Assembly (NCBI GenBank): GCA_018806915.1
Contig: JAGKQI010000064.1
Span: 1,240,001-1,304,000, forward strand
Source of the DNA: Phytophthora colocasiae
Taxonomy: Eukaryota > Oomycota > Peronosporomycetes > Peronosporales > Peronosporaceae
Direction: 5' to 3'
Length of the DNA stretch: 64,000 nt
Part shown: one piece after another, positions 34,182-44,536 of the stretch
How positions within the stretch are numbered: position 1 is the stretch's first letter
Layout of the letters: each line of letters begins with the position of its first letter
Notes under the pieces: model-generated
Seen by the model: only the letters and a program-made list of their open reading frames with translations
The model's database searches: none
Told to the model about the DNA's origin: nothing
Position numbers and translations under genes: made by a program

Positions 34182-34642
34182 TGTAATGGGTCTACCTAGA
34201 CCTATTAGGTGGCGTACACGTGCGCTTAGGTGTATGAGGAAGCGTGCAATTAGAATAGACTTAATTTAAGTATACTTATTTAAATAAGTATAATTAAATC
34301 AAATATAACTAAATTAAACTGCAAAAATACCGTAAAATGAGAACTGTTATTGAATTTGGCATAAGCCAATTATGGACCTCCTAAAACTGTTTGTTATCTA
34401 TTTCAAAAGGGTCTGCCAACGTGTGGTTGGCAGAAACTCTGCTCAGTGATTGGTAGAAATCCGTTACTTTCTACCAATAATATGCACAAATGCACACGAA
34501 CCACCCAATAATGTGGTTCGCCCATGTATCCTTTGGTGTGTGCAGCACACCAAGGTCTGAGGCCCATTTCCAACCTCTAACAGTTATCCTAACTGTTAGA
34601 GTTACAAGTGGTACAACCACTTGTACGTGTAACCCCGTTACA
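34182..34642 (-). repeat. C2 5' LTR
   Basis: 461 bp, minus strand TGTAACGGGG...CCCATTACA, equal in length to the C3 5' LTR. It is full of short perfect inverted repeats. Its outer end abuts family-1 leader sequence of G at 34643. Confidence 0.92.
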
Positions 34643-36009
34643 CACGGTGATATCCGAAGTCACCAGAAGATCCGGGCACGCGCACCATTGTGGTGGAGCG
34701 GATCTACCAAAATCTCGTTAAGGCAGGTCCCGATCACCACTTGCGCCCAGACACCGACTAACGGAGGGGGTCCCCCGATGATCCGTGATCTAGCTGTGTG
34801 TAGTTTCACCTTGTGTACCCGTCGGTAGGCGGGTTACGCTCTTCCAGGTGACTTCTGAAGATGTCTTGTAGGTCGGAAGAAAGTATTGCGTGACGCAGGG
34901 GTTTGAGGTAGCGTGGAAGTTCTTCACTCCACCTCGGGGTACTTGATCCCGGTCGTAGGCGAGTTCTCGAGCCTTGATCCGGGCGCCTGGTTCTTGATCC
35001 AGGTCTTCCAATAGTCCAATGTTCGGGATTCAGTCCCTTCCTTTCGTTGTTTTCCGCTTCCGATAGCGGGGGTCTTGAGGGGGCGAGATTCGACGGGATC
35101 CTTAGGCTAAACAACCAATTTCTTCCGATCCGATGTATGCACTTAAAGGATAGTTCACTAGATAGGGCAAAGCTGGCCAATATATTATCCAGACTTAACC
35201 GCTATACTAGGTCACATATCCTTACCTTCTTGACGCTTGTAGGGCCAATATAGTTCTCGGTTCCAGGCGTAGCGAAGACACTTGAGTGGTTCAGGGCAAA
35301 TTCGATTCTGTTTATGGTTATTCCTATGCCTACTAATCCCATCCTGATTTACTATCCTACGATCACATGACACTGGCTACATACCTGATCCCTAGCTTGG
35401 TTCCCCTAACCCTGATCGTGAGCCGATTTCGTACTTATCTGGGACTTGATCTCGCACTTAGCCGAGCCTTGATCTCGCACTTAATCGGGACTTGATCTCG
35501 CACTCAGTCGGGGAGGTGATCGCTGCCAGATCCCGCTTGGTAGTCGTTCGGAGAATTAGGATCAGGCCACCTGAGGAGTCTGCGTCGGACCTGGGGCTGA
35601 GCTTGATCCGGAGCTGATCTCGTACTTAAACGGGAGGGGATCACTACGTGATCCCGCTTCGCCGCCGTCCGGGGAATCAGGATCATGTTGTTAGAAGGCT
35701 CCAGGGTGTCGGGGTGAACCGTGAGCCAAGATTGTGCTCACTTGGGACCCCACCATTGCCGATCGCGCGAGGACACCCTTGATCTGCCCATTCTCCCACC
35801 CGGTAGAACTCGGATCACCAACGAACCGTGCTCCGCTAGGCCTTCCGCAGGTGTCTCCGCTGCCTGTTCCCCGGCGGGACCCATCGTACCTTCGTTTGAT
35901 TCGACTCAGATCTGGGCATCACAGGTCCCCCCTGTCGCTTGTTCTGGCTCTCTTCGGCTTCGTGGCTGATATCGCCTCTCCGGGAAAGATCTTCGTTCGC
36001 TTCACCACA
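34643..36009 (-). mobile_element. Element G: family-1 LTR with 46 bp of leader
   Basis: The LTR is 34689-36009 (1321 bp, exact TGTGGTGAAG end at 36009). It is followed on the minus strand by the PBS and leader to 34643, where the C2 LTR interrupts it. The 24-bp minisatellite is reduced to about three units. The outer end lies in Helitron coding DNA. Confidence 0.88.
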
Positions 36010-37677
36010 CCTTCGTTTACAGGTGGGCCTCACTACATGTATCAAAGGTTTCAAGATGCCATGGCCATCGTTCGCGAATTAGGTGCTCCCAACCTGTTCA
36101 TTACCATGACATGTAACCCAAAATGGGTGGAGATAAAGGAGAATATTCGGCCGGGACAGACACCATCAGACAGACCTGACATCGTGGCTCGAGTTTTTAT
36201 GCGGAATTTGAAAAGCCTTTGTAAGGATCTAGATGAGGGAATTTTGGGAATTCAGACGGCTCGGATTCATGTCGTCGAATATCAAAAGCGCGGACTGCCT
36301 CATGCACACATTTTGATGATTTTACGACCCGAGGATAAGCCATTTACAGCAGAAGCCATCGACCGTTTGGTTTCGGCGGAGTTACCTGACCCAGACAAAA
36401 CCCCTGACCTACGAGACTGTGTTGCTGTGTATGATGCATGGTCCATGTGGAGATCAGAACAAAACGTGTCCGTGTATGAAGAATGGGAAATGCTCAAAGA
36501 AGTTCCCTAAGCCGTTCGCGGAAGCAACGACAATGGCGGTGGCTACGTACCAGTACACAGACGACGTCGACGAGGGGCTGGGCATTTGCAGCGTGGGGAC
36601 AAAGTGTGGGATAATGCCACGATCAACCAATGGATTGTCCCGTACAATCCATACCTTTCGCAAAAGTACAACTGTCACATCAATGTGGAGGTATGTGCGA
36701 CGAACAGGGCGATCAAGTACATCTACAAGTACGTGTACAAAGGAGCAGACATGACCACCATTACGATCGAAGGTCAGATTGAAGAGCACTCCCTTAACGA
36801 AATCCTGCAGTATTTACTGGCGAGATATATATCCCCTGTCGAAGCGTGTATGCGCCTTTTCAGACATCCTACCCAAGGATCAACGCACAACGTGGTTAAA
36901 CTGGCTGTCCATTTGCCTGGGCAGAGCTCAGCAGTGTACCGGGCAAGCGCAACAAACGATCAGATTCGCCGGATGATTCGTCGGGGTGACAGGACAACAC
37001 TGACCGCGTTTTTCTTGCTGTGTATTATGGAGCCAAACGTAGCTGGGAGAATGTTGTACAAGGATATCCCCACGGTATACCGGTGGTACAAGAGGAATAA
37101 AGAATGGGTACAGTACAGAAAGTATGTACCTTTCATTGGGCGAATTGTTCACGTCTCACCACAAGATCCGGAACGGTTCTACTTGCGACTTTTACTTGGT
37201 AACATACGTGGACCAACGTCGTTTGAAGACTTAAGGACTATTGACGGGACTACGTACGGTACTTTTCACGAAGCTGCTCTGGCAGCTGGGTATTTAGACA
37301 ATGATCGGGAATGGAAGGAGTGTCTGGCTGAAGCGGCACATGAGCGTATGCCGTACCAACTCCGACAGCTTTTCGCTATTATTTTGGTGTACTCTCTTCC
37401 AAGTAGTCCACTTGGTTTGTGGGAACGATTCAAGAGCCAGCTAAGTGAAGATTTTCAACGAGCGTTTGATGCTGGCATGGACAACCCTCGGGTGGAGTAT
37501 AGAACTCTGCAAAGTATCGACAAAATTCTCCGCGCTAATAGTAAAACTCTAGCCAATTACGCACTCCCTCCACTCGATAATTACGACCAGGACGCGGTTT
37601 ATGACCACCACGAAGAAGATTTGATTGATCAAGAACTTAACGCCTATCCGTTAGAACAATTGGAGAGTGCCGACTAG
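36010..37677 (+). pseudogene. Helitron Rep (HUH nuclease) region
   Basis: Helitron N-terminal domain from FTGGPHYMYQRFQDAMAIV, with LFITMTCNPKW, the HUH motif in GLPHAHILMIL (near 36295), a Cys-rich strip (CMMHGPCG, CMKNGKCSKKFP) and the paired-Tyr motif IKYIYKYVYKG (near 36711). Frames change near 36420 and 36590. The stretch to 37677 is then open for 363 residues and ends in TAG just before the helicase. The N-terminus is lost to the G LTR. Confidence 0.88.
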
Positions 37678-38259
37678 GGTGTAGATAAGATGAACGACGG
37701 TCAAAGGCTCATTTTTGATCAATTGATTGGTGCAGTAGAGAATCCAGAAGTTGGTCAGAAACTATTCTTTATCGACGGACCAGATGGTACCAGTAAATCG
37801 TTCCTGCTCGAACAAATTCTTGTCAGAGTACGTTTGGACGGAGGGGTAGCAGTGGCAGTCGCTTCCAGTGAAATCGCAGCACCATTGCTGACAGGGGTCA
37901 TACGGCGCATTCGACATTTCGTATTCCGCTAAAATTGAGCGATCATTCCACCTGTAGCATCTCCAAACAGAGCCAGAAAGCTAAGTTGATACGCCGAGCC
38001 AATTTGATTCTCTGGGACGAGGCCCCCATAGAGACGCTAAAGGTGTTTTTCAAGGCATCTCCATTATGGCAGTATCTTCGACAAGTACAACTGATCGAAA
38101 ATATGCGCGTGAAGACAGCACCTGATCCAGACAGTGCGGCAGAGTTAGCTGAATTTTCAGACTTCTTGCTACAGATTGGTGAGGGGAGCTATCCTGTGAA
38201 TCGCAACAGCGATGATAGCGATATTTGCATCCCAAAGGCTATGTGCGTCGGGACGTCTG
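37678..38259 (+). pseudogene. Helitron helicase, N-terminal part
   Basis: PIF1-like helicase start (MNDGQRLIFDQLIG) with a Walker A region degraded to GPDGTSKSFL, followed by a frame break near 37905. Walker B reads LILWDEAP, after which internal sequence is deleted (to SPLWQYLRQVQLIENMR). C3 is inserted at 38260 after the GTCTG copy at 38255-38259. Confidence 0.85.
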
Positions 38260-38720
38260 TGTAACGGGGTTACACGTACAAGTGGTTGTACCACTTGTAA
38301 CTCTAACAGTTAGGATAACTGTTAGAGGTTGGAGATGGGCCTAAGACCTTGGTGTGCTGTACACACCAAAGGATACATGGGCGAACCACATTATTGGGTG
38401 GTTCGTGTGCATTTGTGCATATTATTGGTAGAAAGTAACGGATTTCTACCAATCACTGAGCAGAGTTTCTGCCAACCACACGTTGGCAGACCCTTTTGAA
38501 ATAGATAACAAACAGTTTTAGGAGGTCCATAATTGGCTTATGCCAAATTCAATAACAGTTCTCATTTTACGGTATTTTTGCAGTTTAATTTAGTTATATT
38601 TGATTTAATTATACTTATTTAAATAAGTATACTTAAATTAAGTCTATTCTAATTGCACGCTTCCTCATACACCTAAGCGCACGTGTACGCCACCTAATAG
38701 GTCTAAGTAGACCCATTACA
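38260..38720 (+). repeat. C3 5' LTR
   Basis: 461 bp, TGTAACGGGG...CCCATTACA. It holds many perfect inverted repeats, for example around ttggtgtgctgtacacacc and gtagaaagtaacggatttctac. Confidence 0.93.
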
Positions 38721-38721
38721 G

Positions 38722-39393
38722 GACGAGACCCTCCTTCGGTGGCTTGTCGAACTCGACACAGCCATTGCGGCTCGACGTATCGTCGATCCGATGTCGAAGG
38801 TCGCGTTCGCCATGTCATGTCTTGGCGGACGTGCGAGGAGTTGGGCCTATGGGCGCCGACTCTCGGATCCTACGTGCTTCAGCACGTACGAGGAGTTCAA
38901 GGAGGAACTCAAACTTGCATTTGAGCCTCCGAAGAACGAGTTCAGATCGAGAGCGGAGTTTCTCGATCTGCAGCAGGGCAAGGATGATGTTCACACCTTT
39001 GCCCAGCGTGCTCGATACTTGGTATCGAACATAGTGGCGAACCCGATCGACGAGGCGACCAAGGTCGTCACGTTCATGAAGGGACTAAGAGATGGTCCCG
39101 TCAAGACGTATCTCTTCCGAGAGTATCCGAATACTCTCGAGGAGGCGATCAGCCTTGCAATGCAAGAGGAGTTTAGCCGGCGTCAAGCTAAACTCCATGC
39201 GAACGCGCCGAAGCCGGCGCGTCCTGTTGCGAAGAGGGGAGGTCCGGAACCTATGGACCTCTCGAGTGCTACGACTGCTGGTCAACAGCAGCATAAGAAC
39301 GTCAAGGTTCGATGTTACCTGTGTGGTAACATCGGTCACTATGCACGCGAGTGCACAGCGGGCGGGCGTTCAAAAAACGCCAAGGACCAGTAG
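38722..39393 (+). pseudogene. gag: C3 gag, lacking its N-terminus
   Basis: Open from the LTR edge (DETLLRWLVELDTAIAARR) to TAG at 39391, with capsid core and CCHC knuckle intact. About 90-110 N-terminal codons and the leader with PBS are missing; the LTR end joins gag coding sequence directly. An internal ATG at 38791 could start a shorter protein, but there is no evidence for that. Confidence 0.85.
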
Positions 39394-39412
39394 GCGCGGG
39401 GCGTCCTACTGG
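39372..39412 (+). promoter_or_regulatory. C3 -1 frameshift signal (AAAAAAC plus hairpin)
   Basis: AAAAAAC at 39372-39378 in gag phase A AAA AAC, 8-base spacer, then the perfect stem 39387-39394 with 39405-39412. The pol frame is open across it and is the -1 frame. This is the classical arrangement; activity is inferred. Confidence 0.78.
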
Positions 39413-41332
39413 TGATGCAGTCTCACGTGTCGAGCTTGGACACGCGACAATGAGGACTGCTGCCCCCAGCGAGAAGGTTTCTCGCTGTAAGCTGCAAGAT
39501 GACAAGCCAAACCTTGTCATCCTGAACGTGATGTCGAAGAGAGTGAACTCTCTTCGTGCCCTAGTGGACTCGGGCGCGTCGAACAACATTGTTCGACCGG
39601 GAAGTCTTCGAAGACTTGACTTCGAAGAGGCCGACACGCCTCGCAGCGTGTTGGAGGTGCGGTTGGCAACGGGTGCCACCGGGAGGACTGAGAAGCGCGT
39701 AGTCCGTGTGCGCTTCTCTTACAAACGAAGGACGTTTGTAGAAGATCTTATCGTCTTGGATCTAGACGATAAGTTCGACTTGGTATTAGGCATGCCGTGG
39801 CTTGCACGGCATGACCCGGTGATCAACTGGAAGAAGCGTACGCTCGTACGCTTCAACAACACATGCGCGACAGAGAGCGATGGCCCTGTCAGTGCTGCAC
39901 ATGCACCAGGCGATGCATGTGTTTCCCCAGTTGAGGCAGCAGCGTCCGCCGCTGCCTCCGATCGCCGCCGGCGACCATCAACGACTCCGAGAGTCGTTGG
40001 GAGAAAATGTGTGTCGACTCAGAAATCTGAGCCGAAGGGTCGCGGTCACATGAGTGATGGTCAGGTGAATGTGAATCACCTGACGCATAAACATCTGAAT
40101 GATGTTTGTCACATGAGTGATGGTCAGGTGAATCGCATTCACCTGAGAGAATGTAAAATACCGGTATTACCGGTATCCTTGGAGGTACTTCAAGCCCCCA
40201 AGGGTCGCGCCGACGACGTCGCGTCAGCTCTGGGAGCTGACGCCACTGGCGCATCGCTGCTAGTTCTGGGAACTAGCGATCGTGCATCAGCTCCGGGAGC
40301 TGATGATGCGTGTACAAGCGAACGTTCGCTGCTAGTTCCGGGAACTAGCGATCGTGCGTCAGCTCTGGTAGCTGACGATATGTGTACAAGCGAACACTCG
40401 CTAGCGCAGGAAGCTAGCGAGAGCACGTCGACTCCGGGAGTCGACGATGCGGTTGCTTCATCCGCTCCGGGAGCGGATGGAGGCGCAGCGGTACAGGGAA
40501 CCGACTGCGCGGCAGGAGGTGCTGGCGGTTGCAAACGCCCAGCACCCGAACACCCTGCGTGCTCACGTGCAGCAGCGCTGCACGCGATGAGCGGCACTCA
40601 AGCCGGGCTTGATAGTGCGAGTCAGCGGAAGGATTCCGCTGACGATTGCGATAACGTCCCGTCCAAGGTGCGATGCCTTGGACGTGGAGCACCTGGAGCC
40701 GGGCTCCACGGTAGACCTTCGCGGCGCAAGCTCAGGGAGCTGCGCGAGTCTCAGTCCGGTACTGAGACGGGTGTATCTGCAGTGCAGACACCGAGTGTCG
40801 AGACGTTGAACGTCTTGACACGTACTGGTACTGGGTTACAGTACCAGAGAATGCGGTTGGAGAATCCGCCGACGAGTGCGTCGGCGTTGACCGCACTTCC
40901 AACGATGAGTTGGAAGCGCTTCGCGCGAGACTTGTACGATGGACGCATCGAACAAATTTGCATTCTCTCGGATATCGAGAGAGTGGATCGCGAAGCCGAA
41001 GAGCTGAAGCAGCTCGTCGTCGATGGGATCACTGAGGGTGATGACTCCCTCAGTGCGAAGACTAAGAAGCAGCGCTTCGAAGAGCAGAGTTGGGACTCGT
41101 TGAGGTCGAGTCCCTACTACGAAGTTCTGCGGGAGTACAAGGATGTACTCCCGGACGAGATTCCTTCGGAGCTTCCGAAGGACAAGGGCGTACAGCACGA
41201 GATTGATCTCGTGCCGGGCACGAAGTACTGTGTTACACGGCAGTGGCCACTGCCGCGTGAACAAGTGCAAGCGATCGACGACTTCTTTGAAAGTCGTCGT
41301 CTTGCAGGTCAAGTGCGGGAGTCAAAGTCCCG
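39372..41332 (+). pseudogene. pro: C3 protease and repetitive linker
   Basis: Protease DSGASNNIVRPG and LGMPWLARHDP, then a linker of repeated SALGAD/TSDRAS-type blocks encoded by palindromes (40220-40500) and a conserved pre-RT region (LPDEIPSELPKDKG). A C missing near 41330 shifts the frame at the start of RT. The Ser codon that is TAG in C1 and C2 is intact here. Confidence 0.87.
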
Positions 41333-42727
41333 CACAGTGCCCCAACGTTCTGTGTTAAGAAACCACAGGGCGGCTGGCGCATCGTTCATGCGTACAACAA
41401 GTTGAACGATGCGACGATACCGGCGCAGACGCCGATACCGCGAAAAGATGTTATCATCGATTCGATGGCCTTGAGCACTATCTTCAGTGCTCTAGATCTG
41501 CGTGATGGATTCTATCAGATCCTCATGCATGAGAGGGACATCCCTCTCACTGCGGTAAGCACTCCAAGCGGTATGCTTTGGGAGTGGCTCGTCATGCCAC
41601 AGGGGCTTAAGAACGCCCCTGCGACGTTCAATAGATGCGTGACACATCTATTGCGCTCGGTGCGCGACTTCGCACCGAGCTACTTCTACGACGTGTTCGT
41701 CCACAGCCGGGCTGTGAACGGGAAGACGGACATTGAGATGCACAAGGTGCATCTCCGGAAGCTGCTAGAGCTTATGAGGAAACATAAGCTCTATGCGAAC
41801 CTGAAGAAGTGTATCTTCGGGGCGAGTGAGATACCCGTGCTGGGGTGTCTCGTGGGGAAAGACGGCGTGCGCCCTGACCCAGAGAAGGTCAGAGTGATCA
41901 ATGAATGGCCCACGCCATCCAATGTGAAGGAACTGAGGAAGTTCCTTGGGCTTGCCACGTACTTGTGCAAGTACGTGGACAACTATGCGGGCAAGATTCG
42001 CCCGTTGTCACAGCTTCTTAAGAAAGAAGCTGAGTGGATTTGGACGACCGAGTGCGAGGATGCATTCGGTGCAGTCAAGCAGAGCTTGACTGAAGCGCCG
42101 ATCTTGGCCGTGGCGGACCAAGATCGTCCATTCCACGTAGTGTGCGATGCATCCGACTTTGCAATCGGATGTGCATTGATGCAACACGATCACGAAGGGC
42201 GTGATCGTGTAGTCTACTATCAATCGCGTCAGCTGAAGCCAGCTGAGCGTAACTATCCCGTACATGACAAGGAGCTCCTTGCCATGAAGTATGCACTCGC
42301 AAAGTTCCGAGTGTGTCTACTTGGGTGTAGACCGTTCGTGGTCTATACAGACCACGCATCACTGCGTACGGCGATTAAGTCGCCGCACATCTCGCAACGT
42401 ATGGCGAGATGGTTGTCCTTCTTCGCGGAGTACAACTTCCGGGTGGAGTACAAACCCGGAAGACTCAATGTAGTGGCCGACGCGTTATCGCGTCGACCTG
42501 ACTACGCGGAGACGGTCGACGCCAACGCTGTTGGCGTCGTGAGGACAAGTGTGCCGTCGTCAACGTTGATTGACGACGTGAAGAACGCGTATGCAAGGGA
42601 TGCAGACGCGAAGGGGCTGCTGGAGTTCCTCGCAGCACCTTCCGACGTGGCACGTCGGAAGCTAACCCCTCATCTTCGAGCTCGTGTACACCGCTATCGT
42701 GTACACGAAGGCCTACTGTTGTATTAG
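41333..42727 (+). pseudogene. pol: C3 reverse transcriptase and RNase H
   Basis: RT fingers and palm: FSALDLRDGFYQILM, MPQGLKNAPATFNR, and SYFYDVFVHS at about 41677-41706, with Tyr in place of the first Asp of the FDD box. Gypsy RNase H follows with catalytic residues present (CDASDFA, DKELLA, YTDHASL), then ALSRRPDYAETVDA. It ends at 42727 through a one-base gain. Confidence 0.9.
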
Positions 42728-44536
42728 TGCACTGAACGACAATGCGGATCGCATTGTCGTTCCTAATGATCATGACCTCCGGTTGAGGATCATGTTCGAG
42801 TATCATGATGCCCCCACGGCAGGGCATCCGGGTCGTGAGAAGACATACACTCTTCTCACGCGTGACTTCTACTGGCACCACCAGTACAAGTGGGTTCGCA
42901 AGTACGTACGTGCTTGCGAGGTTTGTCAACGCGTGAAGCCTGCGCGGTTCTCGCAGGCTCCTCTTCAGTCACTACCGACTCCGTCGGAGTGTTGGCAGTC
43001 CATGTCCATGGACTTTGTCTTTGGTCTTCCGCCTGACAGCTAGCGGAGGACGGGCATCGTTGTCTTTGTGGACCGATTCAGCAAGATGGTTCATCTTGCT
43101 GCCGTCCCGGCTACTGTTACAGCCGCGCAGACTGCGCGACTGTTTGTTGACATGGTGTTCAAACACCATGGCATGCCGCTCGATATTGTGTCGGACCGTG
43201 ATCCACGCTTCACAGCGCGGTTCTGGCAAGAAGTGTTTACACTTCTTGGTTCACAGCTATCAATGTCGACTGCGGATCATCCGCAGACGGACGGACAGAC
43301 CGAACGTGTCAACCGTGTACTGGGTGACACGTTGAAGAGCTACGCTCACTCGTTCCCGCATTGGAGCGAGTGCTTGCCGATGGCAGAGTTTGCCATCAAC
43401 AACTCGGTGCATGCCTCGACAGGGCATACACCGTTCTACGTGAACGCCATGAGGCATCCACGATTGCCGAGCATGCTCGGCGGGGTAGCTTCCTCCTTAA
43501 GTGGGGGAGGATCTACGGTTGCGTCGAACAACCGCAGAATGCAACTGATAGCAGCACACTATCAGCTGCGGTGACGCGTGCGACGTCTCGTTCGAGCAGG
43601 AACGAGCGCGCGATGTCTGTGCCGGGCACAGACATGAGAGATGATAGCGAGCAGGCAGGACCTGCTGCTGACAAGGGCGACAAGCTGAAAGGATTCAGCT
43701 CGGGTGCGCTAGACTTTGTCCAGCGAAGACAAGCCGTCATACGGTTTGTCCAGGATGCTATCGCAGCTTCTGTCGATCGACAGAAGCTGAACGCTGATAC
43801 TGTTGGTAGAGGCAACACAAATGAATTCGAAAAGGGTTCATTAGTTTTGTTAGCTACACAAAACCTACCTAGACATGCAGTGTCTGACTTTGGAGCAAGC
43901 AAACTTGCTCCAAGATTCATTGGGCCGTTCAAAGTACTTAAACGGCACGGCAACGCGTACCGGCTGGACATACCGTCCAGCATGAGGCTCCACCCGACCT
44001 TCTACGTCGGGCGGTTGAAGCTGTACGTGCAGCACGGACTACCTAGAGCTGGTAGTCCGACTGAGGAGTGCGAGAGGCCTGGAAGGCCTTCTCGAGACCG
44101 TCGACACGGTCGATCAACCGGTTCACTCTCGTCCCAAGACCGGACGAGAGGTTCGAGGCAGTCTGAGCTGCCTCGCAGACCTCAGCGCGGAGGACACGAA
44201 CCTCCTGCTTCAGAGCCGCTATCTCAGCGCTCTGTGTCTGCTCCAGCGCAGCAACTCGATCGTGCAGGGCACGATCGTCATGGTCATAGCGGTGACCATA
44301 CGGAGGGAGTGTTCCCGCCCCCTCCGCCGCCGTTGCGCGACGCGCGTGGAGCGATCCGCTGGATTGTTGAGCGGATCGTGGCTCATAAGAGAACGAACTC
44401 TCAAGAGGTTCGTTTTCGTATTCGTTGGAGAGGATTTCCTCCCCATCGAGATACGTGGGAGCCGCGGAACGTCCTGATGGAGGACGTTCCGGAAATGGTG
44501 AGGGCGTACGAAGCCCACCATAACTTGCAGGGGTAA
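42728..44536 (+). pseudogene. int: C3 integrase and chromodomain
   Basis: HHCC finger (HDAPTAGHPG, CEVCQRV), first Asp in SMDFVFGL, then TAG at 43041-43043, then IVSDRDPRF and DGQTERVNR. A frame change near 43555 leads into the GPF/Y module (IGPFKVLKRHGNAYRL), a basic low-complexity stretch and a chromodomain (WIVERIVAHKR, RFRIRWRGFPPHRDTWEP). The TAG and the frame change recur at the same places in C1 and C2. The last 494 bases are overlapped by the antisense ORF. Confidence 0.9.

Larger units (their letters stand above)
19066..34642 (-). mobile_element. Tandem family-2 Ty3/gypsy array C0-C1-C2
   Basis: Two nearly complete elements and one fragment lie head to tail on the minus strand and share LTRs at 19274-19573 (partial), 26654-27095 and 34182-34642. 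Each full unit carries gag, pro-pol with chromodomain, and an antisense ORF. The right edge is an exact LTR end in family-1 leader DNA (G); the left edge is cut by the B LTR. An LTR-internal-LTR-internal-LTR structure is what unequal recombination between LTRs gives. Confidence 0.88.

Noticed and set aside
35734..36009. N-terminal extension of the Helitron Rep ORF into upstream sequence
   Set aside because: The upstream codons belong to the G LTR; the fusion is accidental and the true Rep N-terminus is missing.
43015..43335. 106-codon ORF over integrase and similar long ORFs opposite gag and RT
   Set aside because: Frame shadows of a well-defined integrase or pol; open because of GC-rich codon use, with no motifs of their own.
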